Shown here: piece after piece, positions 33,142-36,001 of the stretch | Layout: each line of letters begins with the position of its first letter | How positions within the stretch are numbered: position 1 is the stretch's first letter | Assembly (NCBI RefSeq): GCF_004025585.1 | Contig: NZ_QTZO01000023.1 | Location: forward strand, 1-36,001 | Reading direction: 5' to 3' | Origin: Pseudodesulfovibrio sp. S3 | GTDB taxonomy: Bacteria; Desulfobacterota; Desulfovibrionia; Desulfovibrionales; Desulfovibrionaceae | Length of the DNA stretch: 36,001 nt | Position numbers and translations under genes: made by a program | Notes under the pieces: generated by a model | Seen by the model: the letters and a program-made list of their open reading frames with translations, nothing else | Told to the model about the DNA's origin: nothing | Database searches by the model: none

Positions 33142-33505
33142 AAGTTGGAGCCGATCATAAGCCGGGTCCTGTTCCCCTTTCGGGGTGGTCATCATTCATC
33201 TAGACCGGCTGTTACCAGCCGGTTCAAGCAACCAACCCGACAGCTCGACCGGGCCGGTCTCAAACGCTGTCCTATTCGGTCTTGCTCCGGACGGAGTTCA
33301 CCTGGCCTGCCGCGTCACCGCGACAGCCGGTGGGCTCTTACCCCACCGTTTCACCCTTACCTCCGGTTTCCCGGAGGCGGTCTGCTTTCTGTTGCACTTG
33401 ACGGGGATCACTCCCCCTGGGGGTTACCCAGCGTCCTGCCCTGCGGAGCCCGGACTTTCCTCCCCGATCAATGATCGCGGCGATGACCTGTCCGACTCCA
33501 AACTT
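33142..33505 (-). ncRNA. rnpB: RNase P RNA (bacterial type A)
   Basis: This is the catalytic RNA of ribonuclease P, which makes mature tRNA 5' ends. On the minus strand, the conserved GAGGAAAGTCCGGGC near the 5' end, the AGGGTGAAACGGTGGGGTAAG core, GTAACAGCCGG with AGATGAATGAT, and GACCCGGCTTAT near the 3' end are all present. The termini pair as helix P1 (AAGTTTGGAG with CTCCAACTT). The 5' end lies only about 13 bp after the stop codon of the zinc-ribbon gene, so its promoter must lie inside that gene or the RNA is processed from a longer transcript. Confidence 0.95.
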
Positions 33506-33518
33506 GTGTTTTCTCGGT

Positions 33519-34250
33519 CTATTCGGCTGTTTCCGGTTCCAGGTGAGCCTGCCAGTAAATCAGCCTTTGGCAGTTGGGGCAGCTCAGAATCTGATGCCCT
33601 TTCTGCAAATCGTTGTAGGACTGCGGCGGAATCATGATGTTGCAGCCCTTGCACACACCCCCGGCCACCGGCACGATGACCGGATTTTCCATGCGCTCGC
33701 GAATGAATTCGTAGCGGCCCAGGATCGGCGGCGGCACGGCTTTGCAGGCCTTTTTGCGCTTGCGGTTCAGGCTGTCCAGTTTTTTGTTGGCCTGGGCCAG
33801 ACGTTCGTCCAGGGTGGTCTTGAGGGCACTGTACTGCTCTTTGACTCCGCTTGTTTCCTGGTTCAGGGCTTCCGTGGCTTCGTTCTGGCGCAGCAGTTCT
33901 TCGCGCACGGCTTCCTGTTCGTCGTCACGCATACGGTTGAGCTTTTCCAGAGAATCCATTTCGCGCATCATTGCGTGGTATTCCTTGGTGTTGCCGACCA
34001 TCATCAGCTTGTTCTTGGATTTCTTGATCCTGCCGGCGTCTTCTTCGATCTCGACAGCCAGTTTTTTCTTCTGTTCTTTGAGGATGCTCAATTTTTCCTC
34101 AATCTGATCGCGGCGATCATTGAATTTGCCCATCTGGGCCTCAAGGTCCAAGAGCTCCTTGGGGGCCTGTTCGATTTCGTCCCGGATGGTGAGGAGATCA
34201 TCGTCAACTTCCTGAAGGACTATCAATTGTTCAATCTGTTTCTGATACAT
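33519..34250 (-). CDS. Coiled-coil protein with C-terminal C4 zinc ribbon (CdsZ-like)
   Basis: This is a 243-residue protein. Residues about 5-175 form a long coiled coil rich in Glu, Lys and Gln. The C-terminal segment has CKGCNIMIPP (about 199-208) and CPNCQRLIYW (about 224-233), a C4-type zinc ribbon of the zf-RING_7 family. Related proteins are widespread and often next to the Nif3-like gene, as here. The biochemical role is not settled in the literature as far as I know. It lies 49 bp after the Nif3-like gene in the same direction. Confidence 0.85.
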   Translation of the reverse strand: MYQKQIEQLIVLQEVDDDLLTIRDEIEQAPKELLDLEAQMGKFNDRRDQIEEKLSILKEQKKKLAVEIEEDAGRIKKSKNKLMMVGNTKEYHAMMREMDSLEKLNRMRDDEQEAVREELLRQNEATEALNQETSGVKEQYSALKTTLDERLAQANKKLDSLNRKRKKACKAVPPPILGRYEFIRERMENPVIVPVAGGVCKGCNIMIPPQSYNDLQKGHQILSCPNCQRLIYWQAHLEPETAE

Positions 34251-34299
34251 GGGTTAACCTCTCTATCTATTAGAAATCACGAAAAAGTATTTCCATTCG

Positions 34300-35298
34300 T
34301 TATCTTGATACGTGCACCCTGAAAGGGTCCAGGCCTTCGAAGAAGCGCACTTGTGCATCAGGCATTGCCTCTTGGAGTTCCAAGGAAAAACGGCGCATCA
34401 TTTCCTCTTCCAACGAAAAATGTCCTGCATCCACCACGCAGACGGGTGTTTCCACGGCCGGGTGGTACTTCATGTCCCCGGTAATGAACACGTCTGCACC
34501 GGCCTTGGCCGCGCGGTCGATGAGTGACGACCCGGACCCGCCGCAGTAAGCCACTGTGGAGACTTTATCGGGTTCAGGGCCGGAGACCAGCAGGGCGTCG
34601 CGCTTGACGAGCGGGCCCAGGATATCCATGAACCCGTTCCAGGTCAGGGGGGCGGGCAGGGTGCCGACCTCGCCGAAGCCCACCTCGCGTCTGGGGGCGG
34701 TCAGGGAGCGCAGGTAAAACAGGGGCCGCCTGCCCACGGAAAATTCGATTTTGTCCGCCACCGCGTTCCAGTCGACCTCGTCGCAGACCACCCGCACTTC
34801 GCCGGTGCGGCTCTGGGAGACCGAATGCACGCCGTCGTGGTTGGTCCAGATGTCGGCGGCTTCGCGGGAGATGGGGTCCTCCAAGTAGAACGAGGCCTCT
34901 ACGGGCGCGCGTCCGTGTTCGACCTCAAGGAGGCGTTTGTCCTCAAGCCCCAGGCTCTCTCCCAGCCAAAAGGCCGGACCCGAGGGTCGGGTGTCCAGGG
35001 AGGTGTGGGCGCTGTAGAGCCAGGCTCCGGCCGTGATGACCTGGCGCAGTACATCCAAATACATGCCGTCGCTGTCGGGAGCCTTGGGTTTCATGTACAG
35101 CGGGTGGTGGGTGATGATGGCACCGGCTCCCCATTCAAGGCATTTCGACAAGGCCGCAGGCGTCGGTTCCAGGGTCACGGCCACACGATCCGTTGCTTCC
35201 ACCGTGCCTGCGATCTGCACGCCGCTGTTGTCCCAGGAACTCTGGTTGTCCTCAGGGGCGCATTTGCGAAATATCGATAAAATATCTTTAATTTTCAT
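34300..35298 (-). CDS. Nif3-like dinuclear metal-centre protein (YbgI/DUF34)
   Basis: This 332-residue member of the NIF3/DUF34 family has metal-ligand motifs ITHHPLY (about 62-68), GDMKYH (about 275-280) and DAGHFSLEE (about 290-298). A middle insertion (about residues 125-235) is found in longer family members. The proposed activity as GTP cyclohydrolase I type 2 is weakly supported; a general metal-dependent role is safer. ATG 35298 (MKIKDIL) was chosen; the extension to 35358 reads into a hairpin. Its leader carries that hairpin (35326-35359). Confidence 0.88.
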   Translation of the reverse strand: MKIKDILSIFRKCAPEDNQSSWDNSGVQIAGTVEATDRVAVTLEPTPAALSKCLEWGAGAIITHHPLYMKPKAPDSDGMYLDVLRQVITAGAWLYSAHTSLDTRPSGPAFWLGESLGLEDKRLLEVEHGRAPVEASFYLEDPISREAADIWTNHDGVHSVSQSRTGEVRVVCDEVDWNAVADKIEFSVGRRPLFYLRSLTAPRREVGFGEVGTLPAPLTWNGFMDILGPLVKRDALLVSGPEPDKVSTVAYCGGSGSSLIDRAAKAGADVFITGDMKYHPAVETPVCVVDAGHFSLEEEMMRRFSLELQEAMPDAQVRFFEGLDPFRVHVSR

Positions 35299-35325
35299 AT
35301 GGTTACGCCAGATTGCCATAAAGAG

Positions 35326-35359
35326 GATGCTCCCGTAGGGTTTCCCCCTCGGGAGCATC
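35326..35359. other. Hairpin in the leader of the Nif3-like gene
   Basis: GATGCTCCCG (35326-35335) and CGGGAGCATC (35350-35359) form a 10-bp stem with T5 after it on the plus strand and an outer AAGAGG/CCTCTT pairing. On the minus strand it sits 28 bp before the start of the Nif3-like gene and 117 bp after the tRNA. It may partly end the tRNA transcript or regulate readthrough. Confidence 0.55.
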
Positions 35360-35475
35360 TTTTTCCTCTTCGATTACCCGGCCTTCGGCCTTTGCGGGAA
35401 ATTTCAGGATATATGCGTTGAACTGTTGTCCGGTATCAATCTTGATCAATCACGTCCTCCCGGTAAGGGGATCGT

Positions 35476-35551
35476 TGGTGGGCCAGCCAGGATTCGAACC
35501 TGGGACCGACCGGTTATGAGCCGGTGGCTCTGCCAACTGAGCTACTGGCCC
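35476..35551 (-). tRNA. tRNA-Met (CAT anticodon, elongator type)
   Basis: This 76-nt tRNA has an encoded CCA. The acceptor stem GGGCCAG/CTGGCCC pairs fully, so it lacks the C1 x A72 mismatch of initiator tRNA. The anticodon loop is CTCATAA, with a CCGG/CCGG stem. The T arm is CCAGGTTCGAATCCTGG. A CAT anticodon could also belong to tRNA-Ile with lysidine; elongator Met is preferred but not proven. Confidence 0.88.
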
Positions 35552-35566
35552 ATTGTGGAGTCCGGT

Positions 35567-35595
35567 ACCATAGTCGTGAGTGGATGAGGTGTCAA
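35567..35595 (-). promoter_or_regulatory. Strong sigma-70-type promoter for the tRNA
   Basis: On the minus strand a perfect TTGACA (35595-35590), a 17-bp spacer and TATGGT (35572-35567) precede the tRNA 5' end by 15 bp. This is the best promoter match in the window and fits a stable-RNA gene. Confidence 0.85.
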
Positions 35596-35706
35596 GTGGG
35601 AAGAGGCTTGGAGAAGGGGGGATACATTTTTCTGGTTGCGCCCGAGCCTTGTTGGAGTGACGTTGCACTGGCTTTCGCTTTTGGCAGCGGGCCTTGAGGA
35701 ATAGGG

Positions 35707-35731
35707 AAGGCCGCCCAAGGGGCGGCTTTTT
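35707..35731 (+). terminator. Terminator-like hairpin facing the right repeat
   Basis: AAGGCCGCCC and GGGCGGCTTT pair around a 3-nt loop and run into TTTTTG on the plus strand. No plus-strand gene lies upstream. It may shield the tRNA region or belong to the variable inner part of the repeat element. A second small GCGCC/GGCGC hairpin follows at 35742-35756. Confidence 0.6.
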
Positions 35732-35752
35732 GTTTGGGATGCGCGCCTTTGG

Positions 35753-36001
35753 CGCGAGAGGCATTGTTTGGGGCTTGCCGCCCTAAAGGCATTCCATGTC
35801 CTTCTTCGCGGATGTGTGCGTGTTCCCCTTGCAGCAAGTCTGAAGAAGAGCCGTCGCTCATCGCTCCTCCATGTTTTTTTTTCTGCCCTCCCGGCGGGGT
35901 TCTTTTTTGGCTGAGCCGCCCCAAAAAAGAACCAAAAAAATGCGGCTTTGGATTTTGGCCGCCCGGTGATCGGCGGCGAGAAGCTGATCGATTCGGGGTG
36001 G
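35753..36001 (-). repeat. Right copy of the ~248-bp inverted repeat
   Basis: Its reverse complement matches 2-249 with about four substitutions and one extra A in an A-run. It holds the same 13-bp hairpin (35898-35910 and 35921-35933) and the same GGAGGAGCG-ATG start (ATG at 35861 on the minus strand). The TTTGGGGC/GCCCCAAA hairpin has one changed base here. It meets the window edge, so the outer limit is unknown. Confidence 0.9.

Noticed and set aside
31978..33474. Open plus-strand frame of 498 codons
   Set aside because: It is antisense to ispDF and runs on into rnpB. No domain is recognisable.
2..36001. Window as a large transposon or integrative element with terminal inverted repeats
   Set aside because: The enclosed genes are core housekeeping and flagellar genes. 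There is no transposase or integrase, and the repeat appears to extend outside the window.

Overview
This window looks like chromosomal DNA of a Desulfovibrionaceae member (Desulfovibrio/Pseudodesulfovibrio type). The evidence is the GC-rich coding bias, the gene order motA-motB-motB-like-fliL-fliN-fliO-fliP-fliQ, the many long intergenic hairpin repeats with a CCGGGGG/CCCCCGG base and a GCCGGAGGCAT tag, and the neighbourhood tRNA / Nif3-like / zinc-ribbon coiled-coil protein / rnpB / ispDF / cysS. The family assignment is inference from gene content and recall, not from a database search. No insertion sequence, prophage or CRISPR array is visible. Most genes are intact core genes.

Layout. 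The window is bounded by two nearly identical ~248-bp sequences in inverted orientation (2-249 and 35753-36001). Between them, left to right: a minus-strand operon of a TPR protein and a FetA/FetB-type ABC transporter (267-2619). Next come two tandem plus-strand cassettes, each an XRE-cupin regulator followed by an AMP-forming acyl-CoA synthetase (2757-7518). A biotin locus follows, with bioB divergent from a fused bioD-bioA gene that is followed after 7 nt by a sodium:solute symporter-family gene (7662-12120). A minus-strand group holds a metallophosphoesterase, rlmH and a small acidic protein (12300-13688). Then come a Lon-like protease (13840-16248) and a secreted beta-propeller protein with a heme-binding CxxCH motif (16404-18044).

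The long minus-strand run 23913-18180 is a flagellar operon: yggS, motA, two motB-type genes, fliL, fliN, fliO, fliP, fliQ. It would supply the stator, part of the switch and part of the export gate; fliR, flhA, flhB, fliM and fliG must lie elsewhere. A Tat-exported HD-domain protein (24337-25467) is divergent from topA (25818-28229). A repeat-filled intergenic region and rsmG follow, then the minus-strand series tRNA-Met, nif3-like, zinc-ribbon protein, rnpB, ispDF, a membrane-anchored unknown and cysS (35551 down to 29491).

The most interesting points are the mirrored terminal repeats (possible inversion substrate, with a small ORF preceded by a ribosome binding site), the single-heme beta-propeller with a palindrome over its putative promoter, the Tat-exported HD protein whose metal-site spacing resembles the cytoplasmic nuclease YhaM, the BioD-BioA fusion coupled to an SSS transporter, the paired regulator/ligase cassettes, the duplicated N-terminal motif of FliN, and the composite repeat region after topA. 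I did not find an obviously new defence or mobile system here.
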